Source: Halobacteriovorax marinus (GTDB lineage: Bacteria; Bdellovibrionota; Bacteriovoracia; Bacteriovoracales; Bacteriovoracaceae). From it: a DNA stretch of 64,000 nucleotides. The position numbers and the translations under genes are program-made. Shown here piece by piece: positions 25,403 to 33,925 of this stretch. The notes below the pieces were generated by a model. The model made no database searches, was not told the DNA's origin, and saw only the letters and a program-made list of their open reading frames with translations. The DNA is taken from assembly GCA_002163155.1 (NCBI GenBank), contig MAAO01000011.1:102271-166270 (forward strand). Reading direction: 5' to 3'. How positions within the stretch are numbered: position 1 is the first letter of the stretch; each line of letters starts with the position of its first letter.

Positions 25403-25855
25403 ATGAGTGAAAAGAAAATTCAAAAGATGTACACCGACAACGGCTTTGGTTTTCCAATTCAGATCGTCAACGCTCCTTTGATAAAAGTTAGAGGGACATG
25501 GTCACTAGATCTTAACTTTGAGAAGTACGAGCGTGCCGTTCTAAAGGCGCTGGCTCACAAACCAAGCCGATTGACTGGATATGAAATAAAGTTCATTAGA
25601 AATCACTTTGAGTTGAATCTCAAGAGTTTTGGAGAAAGGTTTGGAAATGTTGCTCATTCTGCCGTCATAAAATGGGAGAAGTTCGCTGATGAACCAACAA
25701 ATATGAACTGGGCCTGTGAAAAGGATATAAGGCTTTTCATTATCAATGAGATTAAGCCAAGTGTTCTAGGAAAGTTATACTCAGATCTTGAAAAGATTGC
25801 TTCTGGACGTAGCTCTAAGATCAAGATTAAAGTGGAAGAGATTAAGGCAGCTTAG
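25403..25855 (+). CDS. MqsA-like helix-turn-helix antitoxin
   Basis: 150 aa. The segment LTGYEIKFIRNHFELNLKSF, followed by AVIKWEKF, is the HTH of YgiT/MqsA-type antitoxins (family: LTG-x-E-I-x-F-L-R). No zinc ribbon is present at the N-terminus, which here starts with a short basic region and likely contacts the toxin. GAGG lies before the ATG. It is intact although its toxin partner is not, and it should bind the palindrome at 25064-25080. Confidence 0.8.
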   Translation: MSEKKIQKMYTDNGFGFPIQIVNAPLIKVRGTWSLDLNFEKYERAVLKALAHKPSRLTGYEIKFIRNHFELNLKSFGERFGNVAHSAVIKWEKFADEPTNMNWACEKDIRLFIINEIKPSVLGKLYSDLEKIASGRSSKIKIKVEEIKAA

Positions 25856-25861
25856 TCTTAC

Positions 25862-25930
25862 TCACTTCTCTCTCCCATCATAATAACTTTCAAGTTTCAA
25901 TCCACTCTTGCGTGAATAACTGCTTTGCTA
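25862..25930 (-). pseudogene. Remnant gene 3' end (tail copy 3)
   Basis: A 21-codon open stretch reading SRKSGLKLESYYDGREK before TGA (25862-25864), bounded upstream by TAG. Its nucleotides match tail copy 2 (23593-23630) closely through CATCATAATAA and TTCAAG. It starts 6 nt after the antitoxin stop on the other strand. It is a fragment, not a gene. Confidence 0.5.
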
Positions 25931-25993
25931 TTTCAATTATCTATCAAGAACTTTGATTCTCAAAGTACCTATCTCTACTAGGCAGCTTTTGAT
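25931..25993 (+). repeat. Imperfect 62-bp repeat, copy B
   Basis: Partner of copy A (24899-24961), same orientation, on the right side of the second toxin-antitoxin module. It adjoins tail copy 3. The remaining bases to 26085 hold only AT-rich sequence and nothing else I recognise. Confidence 0.5.
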
Positions 25994-26085
25994 TGATACA
26001 TAAAATAAAATTTAAAAATCTCAAGGAATAGGATTTTATAGATATATAATTAGATAATCTAAATAGTTAGGCCTCTACGATAAAT

Positions 26086-27123
26086 CTACTTTAAACTAAA
26101 AATCTTCCCACTATCCGTAGAAAAATAAAGACCACCATCAGGCCCCGTACGAACCATACGAAAGCGCTCTTCCAAATCCTCCAGCAACCGCTCCTGCTTC
26201 ACGACCTTTGTTCCCTTAAGAACTATCCTTTGCAAGAACTCACTCCCAAGTGCCGCTAGAAACATATTCCCCTTAAACCCTTTTAGCTTATCACCCTCAT
26301 AAATAGTCATGGCAGAGGGAGATATTGAAGGCGTGTAATGAACAATAGGTTGCTCCATTCCCACCTTATGAGTAGATCCAATTTTTGGTCCATAGTACTC
26401 AGCTCCGTAAGTAATCACCGGCCATCCGTAGTTCTTTCCTTCAACAATGAGATTCACTTCGTCTCCGCCTCTAGGTCCAAATTCACTACTCCATAGTCTC
26501 TTCGACTTTCTATCAAAGAATATTCCCTGGGGATTTCTATGCCCAAAAGTCCAAATCTTAAAATCACTACCATCTAAATTCATTCTAAGAATCTTTCCGT
26601 GATGACTCTTTAGCGACTGTGACTTATGGCGCTTACCACGCTCCCCCACACTCATAAAGAGATGCCCTTGCTGATCAAAGGTCACTCTCGAGCCAAAGTG
26701 CTCTCCAGAGGATTCAAAGGCGTTAGCGGTGAAGATCGTTTTAAAGTTTTTGAGTTTTAAGTTTGAATACGTTCCTCTACCCAGACAAGTGGAGTAGAGA
26801 GAGTTTTTCTCACAGGTATAGGTGATATAGACGTAACCTTGGTGAATTTGTAGATCAAGAATTCCCCCCTGACCTTTTGCTGTAAATTTAGGTGCGCCTA
26901 GAACTTCTGTTAGTTTCTTAGTTTTAGAATTGAAGTGTCGTAGACCTTCAGTTTTAAGAGTAAAGAGAATTTCATTTTGATTTAGAAAATCAAATCCCCA
27001 AACTCTCCCCTCAGTATCAAAGAGTTGTTCTAACTTGAAAGTTTGGTCACTAGACTTATAGACTTTGGCATTTGTTGAAATGGTAATAGATATTAAGAAA
27101 AGAATTATAGAGAAGCATTTCAA
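26086..27123 (-). CDS. Exported PQQ-type sugar dehydrogenase (GSDH family)
   Basis: 345 aa beta-propeller of the glucose/sorbosone dehydrogenase family (PF07995; YliI-like). It acts in the periplasm, probably on aldose sugars with PQQ. Typical blocks: WGFDFL, GQGGILDLQIH, YITYT, FGSRVTFDQQGHLFMSVGERG, FGHRNPQGIFFD, SSEFGPRGGDEVN and GKNYGWPVITYG. TTG start with GAGGAG well placed. It follows the 63-aa gene by 2 nt, so the two are coupled. No PQQ synthesis genes are in the window. Confidence 0.92.
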   Translation of the reverse strand: MKCFSIILFLISITISTNAKVYKSSDQTFKLEQLFDTEGRVWGFDFLNQNEILFTLKTEGLRHFNSKTKKLTEVLGAPKFTAKGQGGILDLQIHQGYVYITYTCEKNSLYSTCLGRGTYSNLKLKNFKTIFTANAFESSGEHFGSRVTFDQQGHLFMSVGERGKRHKSQSLKSHHGKILRMNLDGSDFKIWTFGHRNPQGIFFDRKSKRLWSSEFGPRGGDEVNLIVEGKNYGWPVITYGAEYYGPKIGSTHKVGMEQPIVHYTPSISPSAMTIYEGDKLKGFKGNMFLAALGSEFLQRIVLKGTKVVKQERLLEDLEERFRMVRTGPDGGLYFSTDSGKIFSLK

Positions 27124-27125
27124 AA

Positions 27126-27317
27126 TTAACTCTCCTCTTTCACAACCTTATACTCGGCCTCAAAAACTTCACCAGAATTATGACTCGACTGAGCCTGATG
27201 AGGTCTAGATTTTACATTCTTATCAGCTGGTTTTGCTAAAAATCCTCTCACTAAACTTCTGATAAGATTGTAAGCAAAGTAGAAAAATATGGCCTTTAAG
27301 ATAAATTGAATAATCAT
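27126..27317 (-). CDS. Small single-TM protein
   Basis: 63 aa. An N-terminal membrane helix (IIQFILKAIFFYFAYNLI) is followed by a basic patch and an acidic, disordered tail, as in DUF4834-like proteins. It is upstream of, and translationally coupled to, the sugar dehydrogenase. Function unknown. Confidence 0.6.
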   Translation of the reverse strand: MIIQFILKAIFFYFAYNLIRSLVRGFLAKPADKNVKSRPHQAQSSHNSGEVFEAEYKVVKEES

Positions 27318-27504
27318 TATTAGTCCCTGGGTACGCTTCCATTAAAACAAATTGCTAAAAGCTTCGTCAATTGCGCTAATTTTCCATAAAACTAGCTGAT
27401 TTAACTGACATTGGGCTTTTCGCCTTGAGTACAATTTGGTAATCTTTCCACCGTTGTCAATACTAGAAAATTACTAGATTTAAAAAAGATGAGGAAATGA
27501 CAAA

Positions 27505-29088
27505 ATGAGTCAAGATAATCAACCAAAACTAATTCACTGGGCCGATTTCGCTGCTGATCGTATAATCAGACAACAAGGCGATAAAGAAACTTACACTGTT
27601 GCTAGTGGGATCACTCCTTCAGGTGACGTTCACTTTGGGAACTTTAGAGAAACAATTACAGTTGATCTAGTCGCCCGTGCCCTTAAGTCCAGAGGAAAGA
27701 AAGTAAGATTTATTTTCAGCTGGGATGATTACGATACATTTAGAAAAGTTCCAAAGAATATGCCTAAGCAAGATGAACTCGCTAAATACATGTTCCAACC
27801 TATTGTAGACACTCCAGATCCATACGGAGTTGAAGAGTCATACGCTGCTCACCACGAAGTGAGTTACGAAGCACAAGTTAAGAAAGTAGGCGTTGACGTT
27901 GAGCCTATCTATCAAGCGAAGAAATATAGAGCGGGTGATTACAAAGATCAGATTAAGAAAGCTCTTAATATGAGAAAAGACATCGCTGCTATTTTAAATG
28001 AGCATAGAAAAGAGCCTTACGGTGACGAATACTACCCAGTAAGTGTTTACTGTGAAAAATATAAGACAGATGAGACTGAAGTTATTGGTTGGGACGGAGA
28101 GAGTAAAATCACTTATCGCAATAAGAACCATGACTATGAAGGTGTCATTGATCTCAACACAACGGACAAGGTTAAACTTCCTTGGCGAGTAGACTGGCCC
28201 ATGCGTTGGGTTTATGAATCTGTTGATTTTGAGCCAGGTGGAAAGGATCACTCTTCTCAAGGTGGATCTTATACAACGGCAAAAGATATCGTTAAATTAT
28301 TTGGAGGAAAACCTCCTGTGTATCTGCAATACGATTTTGTTTCCATTAAAGGAGCTGGCGGAAAGATGTCATCTTCTTCAGGAAACTTAGTCACTGTAAA
28401 TGACGTACTAAAAGTTTACGAGCCAGAAATGGTGAGATGGACATTTGCTTCTTATAAGACAAATGTTGATTTCTCAGTAAGTTTTGATCTTGATGTTCTT
28501 AAGACTTATGAAGACTTTGATAGACAAGAGCGTCTTGCATACGGATTAGAAGCTGGAAACGAGAAGAAAGTAAATATGGCCAAGAGAGTTTACGAATTCT
28601 CTCAAATTGGTGAACAACCAGCAGTTTGTCCATTCCAACCTTCTTTTAGACACCTTTGTAATATTCTCCAAATTAATGATGGAAATATTGATAAAGCTAG
28701 ATCTTTCTACGCCTCTGAAATTAAAAATGAAAGAGACGAGAGAAGATTTAGTGAGAGAAGTAAGTGTGCTCTCTACTGGCTAGAGAACTACGCTCCAGAG
28801 GATTTCAAATTCAAAATTAACACATCTGCTGTTGAATATTCTTGTGATGATAAGCAGACAGAATTTATGACTTCATTTGTAAGTTTTATGACTAACGATT
28901 GGGATTCTATTTCTACTGATAAAGAATTACACGAGAAGATGTACGAAATCATTCATTCAGTTGAAGTACAACCCAATGATGTCTTCCCAGTTATGTACCA
29001 GAAACTTATCTGTAAAGAAAAAGGTCCAAAACTAGCAGGCTTCATTAGAACAATTGGTAAAGACAGAGTTATCGAATTATTTAAATAA
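27505..29088 (+). CDS. lysS: Class I lysyl-tRNA synthetase (archaeal type)
   Basis: 527 aa. Charges tRNA-Lys with the class I fold used by archaea, spirochaetes and some delta-type bacteria, unrelated to the common class II LysRS. HFGN (43-46) within ITPSGDVHFGNFRE is the HIGH motif and KMSSSSGN (287-294) is the KMSKS motif. WRVDWPMRW and HSSQGGSY are class I LysRS blocks. A C-terminal anticodon-binding helical domain is present. Whether a class II copy also exists elsewhere cannot be told from this window. Confidence 0.97.
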   Translation: MSQDNQPKLIHWADFAADRIIRQQGDKETYTVASGITPSGDVHFGNFRETITVDLVARALKSRGKKVRFIFSWDDYDTFRKVPKNMPKQDELAKYMFQPIVDTPDPYGVEESYAAHHEVSYEAQVKKVGVDVEPIYQAKKYRAGDYKDQIKKALNMRKDIAAILNEHRKEPYGDEYYPVSVYCEKYKTDETEVIGWDGESKITYRNKNHDYEGVIDLNTTDKVKLPWRVDWPMRWVYESVDFEPGGKDHSSQGGSYTTAKDIVKLFGGKPPVYLQYDFVSIKGAGGKMSSSSGNLVTVNDVLKVYEPEMVRWTFASYKTNVDFSVSFDLDVLKTYEDFDRQERLAYGLEAGNEKKVNMAKRVYEFSQIGEQPAVCPFQPSFRHLCNILQINDGNIDKARSFYASEIKNERDERRFSERSKCALYWLENYAPEDFKFKINTSAVEYSCDDKQTEFMTSFVSFMTNDWDSISTDKELHEKMYEIIHSVEVQPNDVFPVMYQKLICKEKGPKLAGFIRTIGKDRVIELFK

Positions 29089-29104
29089 ATCAAAAAGTCC
29101 AAGG

Positions 29105-29138
29105 TTGATCTACTCTACCTCTTGGTAGGATAGATCAA
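29105..29138. terminator. Strong hairpin between convergent genes
   Basis: TTGATCTA (29105-29112) pairs with TAGATCAA (29131-29138), with an inner TACC/GGTA stem, one mismatch and a TCTT loop. On the minus strand a TTTTT run follows about 10 nt later. It probably acts bidirectionally for lysS and the minus-strand gene. Confidence 0.65.
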
Positions 29139-29139
29139 T

Positions 29140-29886
29140 CTAAGGCATCTTCAAGCGGTACTTCAAAATAGTTTTCTTCCACATTTGATCATTACTTAAT
29201 TGGTGAATAAGCCCCATTACATCCTTATAGTGATTCGTCAGAGACTTTGTCATAAGGATTCTTCTATCAAAAACAAAGAGCGGATCTCTCGCTTGATATA
29301 ATTCATCCCTAAGTTCTACTTGTTGAATGAGTTGCTTATATATGGATTCGGGAATGACTGTCATATCCATTTTTTTATTAGAAACTAGCTTTAGACATTG
29401 CAAAAATTGAGAATAATCCTTACGAATAAGATTTTCTTTACTGATAAATTCACCTAGGACTTTATAACGATGTCCATAGATACCCGCCAGCGATGCCTTC
29501 TTTAAAAGACTTAATTTTTCTACCTCAATTTTCTTACTCTTATTAGAGATGAGTATATTCTGGTCATGAAGTAGTGGTTTCGACCAGTGGAACTTCGACA
29601 TGTTTGAATCCCCTACCCAGAAAGGATTTACAAAGGGAATGATAGCTTCTTCTTGATTCTTTAAAATGAGATCAATACGTAATTTATTGGCAGGAACAAA
29701 GAGAAAATGAAACTTCCCTGCTGCTAGTCGGTTCAAAGAGTTAGTGAAGTCATTTAAGAGTCCATTCCTATTAGCTAAGAGATAAGGAGGGTCTTTATAG
29801 TAACTATAAATATATATATTCTCTACCGCTTGGAGCCTAAGCGGATTCATTATGAATAGAATAGATAATAAGAAAATGAGTTTCAA
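29140..29886 (-). CDS. Orphan periplasmic solute-binding-type protein
   Basis: 248 aa. The second of two TTG codons (29886, MKLIFLLSILF...) is preferred: AAGGTG is 8 nt upstream and a signal peptide follows directly. YIYSYYKDPPYLLANRNGLL and IIPFVNPFWVGDS fit the N-lobe of SBP_bac_3-type proteins. As for the protein at 18935-19762, no transporter genes adjoin it. Confidence 0.75.
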   Translation of the reverse strand: MKLIFLLSILFIMNPLRLQAVENIYIYSYYKDPPYLLANRNGLLNDFTNSLNRLAAGKFHFLFVPANKLRIDLILKNQEEAIIPFVNPFWVGDSNMSKFHWSKPLLHDQNILISNKSKKIEVEKLSLLKKASLAGIYGHRYKVLGEFISKENLIRKDYSQFLQCLKLVSNKKMDMTVIPESIYKQLIQQVELRDELYQARDPLFVFDRRILMTKSLTNHYKDVMGLIHQLSNDQMWKKTILKYRLKMP

Positions 29887-30209
29887 AGCCAAAACACCTT
29901 AATTAACCATAAATAATATCTAACTACACACTTCTCATTATAGAGACAAGGTAATAATTCCTAAGTTAATATTCTCTTAAATGTCAGTTTTTCACAAAAG
30001 GATCAAGGTGACCCTATGCGCACTTTGACACCAGTAATATTATCAATAACTTAGCCAGAAATCAATTTTCACAAAAAATGTAAAAACTTACATCTCATAA
30101 AAAAGTATTACATTTGCATAAAAATAAGCCCTATTTAGAAAGTGCTGTTGCCACATTTCCTCCAATCAGCGAAAACTAAATTAACAAAACACGAAGAGGG
30201 AGAAATTCG
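29887..30209. other. Non-coding region, AT-rich
   Basis: Divergent intergenic region of over 300 nt. It must contain promoters for both flanking genes, but I could not find a matched -35/-10 pair. A TTGACA at 30025-30030 lacks a good -10 at 16-18 nt. No RNA structure recognised. Confidence 0.4.
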
Positions 30210-30818
30210 ATGAAAAAATTATTATTAGTTTTAGTTACTTTATTTGCAGCAGCAAACGCTAGTGCCGAATCTTGTACGGCCTTATTACAAGACAATGACA
30301 GAGGATCTAATTATACAGTTCAAAGATTCTACAACTTCTCTTGGGATCAAGAATCTGCTTGCCGTGAGTCTATGCAAGAATGTAGGCAGGAGATGAGAGA
30401 GAGAAGAAGATGGGACAGATTCTCTAACCTTACTTGTCACGTAGAAGGAAGAAGAGGCGGAAATAATGGTCAATGTTCATATGACCTTGTGAATAGAAAT
30501 AATAGACAATTAGAATCATTTTCAAGAATGTCATGTCGCGCTTCAGCTGACGCTTGTCAAAGAGAACTATCAAGAAGACATAGAAGAGGTCAAAATCGTC
30601 AAGCACGTTGTGTAAAGAGACGTGGTGGTGGTCAATCTAGAAACGTAACTAAGTCTTGTTCTGTTGATAGACTTGGAAGAAACGGAAGATTCCTTCAAAC
30701 TCACGTTGCAAATGCAACTGGAGCTAGAGGAACTGGAGTTAAAGCTCAGGCCTGTAGAAAAGCTGTGAGAAAGTGTGAAAGAAACACTGTTAGAAATCAG
30801 TACTGCGTACAAAGATAA
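30210..30818 (+). CDS. Exported Cys-rich protein with three repeats
   Basis: 202 aa, very basic, with a signal peptide (MKKLLLVLVTLFAAANASA). Twelve Cys form three units, each with the pattern C, C-x6-C, C: 22/51/58/76, 89/109/116/134 and 150/182/189/199. In each unit an (A)C-x6-C pair precedes a basic stretch ending in Cys. The segment between units 1 and 2 is Arg/Gly-rich. It probably has two disulfides per unit and is secreted. Strong positive charge suggests it binds nucleic acid, lipopolysaccharide or peptidoglycan, or is an antimicrobial-like protein (inferred). GAGGGAG precedes the ATG. A terminator follows. Confidence 0.8.
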   Translation: MKKLLLVLVTLFAAANASAESCTALLQDNDRGSNYTVQRFYNFSWDQESACRESMQECRQEMRERRRWDRFSNLTCHVEGRRGGNNGQCSYDLVNRNNRQLESFSRMSCRASADACQRELSRRHRRGQNRQARCVKRRGGGQSRNVTKSCSVDRLGRNGRFLQTHVANATGARGTGVKAQACRKAVRKCERNTVRNQYCVQR

Positions 30819-30873
30819 TTAAAACATCATATTAGTCTAATATTAATAATCTGATACTAGACACCTAGCAAGA

Positions 30874-30906
30874 AAGGCCCCTCATAGTGAGGGGTCTTTT
30901 TATTTT
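30874..30906 (+). terminator. Rho-independent terminator
   Basis: AAGG-CCCCTCA (to 30884), TAG loop, TGAGGGG-TCTT (from 30888), then T-rich sequence. Ends the Cys-rich repeat gene. It lies inside the over-long open frame before pepP, which supports the shorter pepP start. Confidence 0.85.
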
Positions 30907-30961
30907 TACCTTTGCCATTGATCAAAATTCTCTTAGAATAGTATTTTTAGGAGAATCATTT

Positions 30962-32284
30962 ATGGAATCTACAGATTTTAAGAGTCGCAGAATTAACACA
31001 ATTTCAAAGTTAAAAGATGGCGTGGCCATCATTCCTGCGGCCAGTCACCAAACCAGATCAAACGATACAGAATATAACTTCAGACAAAGCTCTAGTTTTA
31101 AATATCTCACAGGTTGTGATGAGCCCGATGCTATTTTAGTACTCACTCCCCACGGAGAAAAGAAAGATCACCTCTTTGTTCGTCCAAAAGACAGAATGCA
31201 AGAAATCTGGATGGGTAAGAGACTAGGACCTGAAAAATCAAAAGACATTTTTGATATGGATGAAGCTTATTCTATTGAAGACTTTGATAAGACACTGCCA
31301 GAACTATTAAAAGGACACAAAGAAGTCTTTATTGATCTCTTTGATAACACTGAGCTCTTTATGAAAGTTAGAGGGATAGTAAAAGATCTCGATCCTAGAG
31401 GTCGATCAAAGCTTCCTACTCCCAAGGCCTTTAGACATGTGAATCCTATAGTTGAAGGACAACGTCTGATTAAAGATCAAAACGAAGTGCTCTTAATGAA
31501 GAAAGCTGCTGCTGCCACCAATAAGGCCCACCGTGCGGCCATGGCCTTAGCGGGTGCAGGTAAGAACGAATCTGATGTTCAAGCACTGATGGAGTATGTC
31601 TTTAAAATAAATGGTGCCACTGATCCAGCTTATGGCTCAATTGTGGCAGGTGGCGATAATGGAACGATTCTGCATTACATAGAAAACAACCGTGAACTTA
31701 GAGATGGAGACCTTCTCTTAATCGATGCGGGAAGTGAATATGGAACATATGCCAGTGACGTCACAAGAACTTTCCCGGTTAATGGAAAATTTACAACTAC
31801 TCAAAAAGAAGTATATGAAATTGTCCTTAAAGCGATGAAGGCGAGTTTTGATATAAGCTCTCCAGGACACACTCTAGAAGAAGTTCACATGGAATCCGTA
31901 AAATCTCTCTGCGTAGGGCTTAGACACTTAGGACTCTTTAAAGAAAGTGTGGATGAAATGATAGCAAAGAATCTCTATAAAGAGTTCTATCCCCACTCAA
32001 CTTCTCATTGGATAGGAATGGATGTTCACGATCAAAATCCTTATAATGATGACAAATTACAACCTATTAAGTTTGAAAAAGGAATGCTCTTCACTATAGA
32101 GCCTGGTCTTTACTTTCAAAATGATAATAAAGATATCCCACCAGAGCTGAGAGGACTGGCGATCAGAATTGAAGATGATATTCTTATTACAGAAAGTGGA
32201 CATGAGAATCTCACTGCCATGATTCCTAAAGAAGTAAAAGAGCTGGAGCAAGCATGCCAAGAAGATTACAAACAGTTCTTATAA
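30962..32284 (+). CDS. pepP: Xaa-Pro aminopeptidase
   Basis: 440 aa, the length of E. coli PepP (441). A cytoplasmic metalloprotease removing the N-terminal residue before proline. AMP_N domain first, then the pita-bread fold with metal ligands in LLIDAGSEYGTYASDVTRTFPV (two Asp), HSTSHWIGMDVHD (His), TIEPG (Glu) and RIEDD (Glu). ATG at 30962 has AGGAG 8 nt upstream; the frame extends further up but through a terminator. Its end overlaps the next gene by 31 nt. Confidence 0.96.
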   Translation: MESTDFKSRRINTISKLKDGVAIIPAASHQTRSNDTEYNFRQSSSFKYLTGCDEPDAILVLTPHGEKKDHLFVRPKDRMQEIWMGKRLGPEKSKDIFDMDEAYSIEDFDKTLPELLKGHKEVFIDLFDNTELFMKVRGIVKDLDPRGRSKLPTPKAFRHVNPIVEGQRLIKDQNEVLLMKKAAAATNKAHRAAMALAGAGKNESDVQALMEYVFKINGATDPAYGSIVAGGDNGTILHYIENNRELRDGDLLLIDAGSEYGTYASDVTRTFPVNGKFTTTQKEVYEIVLKAMKASFDISSPGHTLEEVHMESVKSLCVGLRHLGLFKESVDEMIAKNLYKEFYPHSTSHWIGMDVHDQNPYNDDKLQPIKFEKGMLFTIEPGLYFQNDNKDIPPELRGLAIRIEDDILITESGHENLTAMIPKEVKELEQACQEDYKQFL

Positions 32285-32727
32285 TTCTCATCTCTCTCCT
32301 AAGCGTTAGTCTTAACGCCAAGGAGAGAATTTACTACAAGATTAATCACGACACTTGTCGCGTAAAAATTGTAGATAATTTTAAGTCTTCTGAAGATATG
32401 AATTATAAAGATCTGGTGGTGGATCTCTTAAAGGAGAGAAATTACCAGACAAGCTTTCTAGGTCCTCGTAGAAAAATAATCACGGGAGATTTTCATTTAA
32501 ATTTTTCTTGGAATAGAACGGGAGAAAATGTCTACAAGGCCTGTGATGTAGAAGTCACTCTTAAACGCTCCCGTATCAATAGAACGCAAAGTGATGACAA
32601 GGTTATTTTTGAAAATAGTTCTAAGCGCGCCCTGCCAAGAGTCACTTTCAAAGGAAAAGAGCGTTGTCGCCGTGCAATTAACGATGTCTTTAACTTACTT
32701 CCCCACTGTATATTGCGAAAGAAATAG
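32254..32727 (+). CDS. Exported small protein, unknown
   Basis: 157 aa with a signal peptide (MPRRLQTVLIILISLLSVSLNA). Four Cys in the mature part could form two disulfides. Several basic positions. The start lies inside the end of pepP (31-nt overlap in another frame), so translation is coupled. No family recognised. Confidence 0.7.
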   Translation: MPRRLQTVLIILISLLSVSLNAKERIYYKINHDTCRVKIVDNFKSSEDMNYKDLVVDLLKERNYQTSFLGPRRKIITGDFHLNFSWNRTGENVYKACDVEVTLKRSRINRTQSDDKVIFENSSKRALPRVTFKGKERCRRAINDVFNLLPHCILRKK

Positions 32728-32755
32728 AACTAAATAGTTTTTAGGATTTTTAGAG

Positions 32756-33733
32756 TTAGTGACGTCTCTGTGTGAGGTAGTCAAAGATATAGAGAATAGG
32801 TTTCTTATTCTTAGTAAAGGTCTTGAGTTCTTCTTCATTAGAACAAAGGGCCGCTTCAATTTCACTTAGAAGATTTCTGGCACTTTCAATATGACTCATG
32901 GCCGTAGCTCTTACCACTTCCACTGCCTTATCAATCTTTTCTCCATCAAAGAGTTCAGAAAGATCAGTTCCCGATTTATATTTTTCAAAAGCAACAGGGT
33001 TAAAATTTAACCACTGAAAGAGAACTGCATTTACAAGACCATTATCTAAATCAAGATTTGCATCTTTTTGAGACTCCTTAGAGAAGTCCAAACAATCGTC
33101 CATCAATTGAAAGGCAATTCCTAGATCAATTCCCATTTGACGAGATTTTTCAATAATCTCTCTTGGAAGATCCGCTAGAACTGCAGGAGAAAAACAACAC
33201 CAGCTCATGACTGAGGCCGTTTTCTTTATAGCAATAGTTTCTATAAGCTCACTTGTATAGTCACGATTTTCAATAGCGTCAGATTGAATCCACTCACCTT
33301 CAGCAAGATCCTGAATCACTTGCGCCATTTCACCTACGAGTTCTAGGTTTCCAGCACTGACCAAATTAACAATGACGTCAGCGAGAAGATAATCTCCCGC
33401 TAGTACGGCCTTCTTATTTGATGCTTGAATATTAATAGAGGGAACGCCTCTTCTCATAGTGGCATTATCAATGACGTCGTCGTGAGATAAACTCGCTGCA
33501 TGAACAAGCTCAATCGACTTTGCATAAGGATCAAGTGCACTAAATTCCAAACCGTAGAGGTTTCCCACTAAGTAAGTCAAAAGAGGCCTCAACCTTTTTC
33601 CACCAACAAGCACGCTATTTTGTAGCAGCTCATTAACAGCATTATTGCAGTTATTAGAAGATATGTTTAAATCCATGTTCTTTACATGTTTTAAGGTCTT
33701 CAGGGGAATTGTCGATAAAAAGTCTTGTAACAT
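32756..33733 (-). CDS. Trans-polyprenyl diphosphate synthase
   Basis: 325 aa. Condenses isopentenyl diphosphate onto allylic primers to build a long prenyl chain, probably the menaquinone side chain. First Asp-rich motif DDVID in LSHDDVIDNATMRRG; second QLMDDCLDF; GKRLRPLLTYL is the family N-terminal block. It faces the menaquinone operon across a 190-nt divergent gap, consistent with supplying it. The chain length cannot be predicted by eye, so IspB, HepT or GerCC-type are all possible. Confidence 0.92.
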   Translation of the reverse strand: MLQDFLSTIPLKTLKHVKNMDLNISSNNCNNAVNELLQNSVLVGGKRLRPLLTYLVGNLYGLEFSALDPYAKSIELVHAASLSHDDVIDNATMRRGVPSINIQASNKKAVLAGDYLLADVIVNLVSAGNLELVGEMAQVIQDLAEGEWIQSDAIENRDYTSELIETIAIKKTASVMSWCCFSPAVLADLPREIIEKSRQMGIDLGIAFQLMDDCLDFSKESQKDANLDLDNGLVNAVLFQWLNFNPVAFEKYKSGTDLSELFDGEKIDKAVEVVRATAMSHIESARNLLSEIEAALCSNEEELKTFTKNKKPILYIFDYLTQRRH

Positions 33734-33925
33734 ATGATTATTTATAGCTATGAGTTCACAGAATTTTTAACGGCCAAACGCCCCAAAGTAAATGAAAAAA
33801 CACAGAAATGAATTCTTCACATTGCTTTTTGCGTGAAGTCATTACCAGAAATTTAAGAAGAGACTTGCAACATTAGGCACAAAACGCTATATATTGGCCC
33901 TGTGAATACCAAAATGAGGACAATT

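Noticed and set aside
22431-26085. Integron cassette array
   Set aside because: Toxin-antitoxin modules and repeats suggested cassettes, but there is no attC-like R-box pair (RYYYAAC/GTTRRRY), the genes face both ways, and no integrase is present.
30570-30812. Ser/Thr-rich minus-strand frame opposite the Cys-rich repeat gene
   Set aside because: It is the antisense of Arg/Lys-rich repeats; the low-complexity composition is a by-product.
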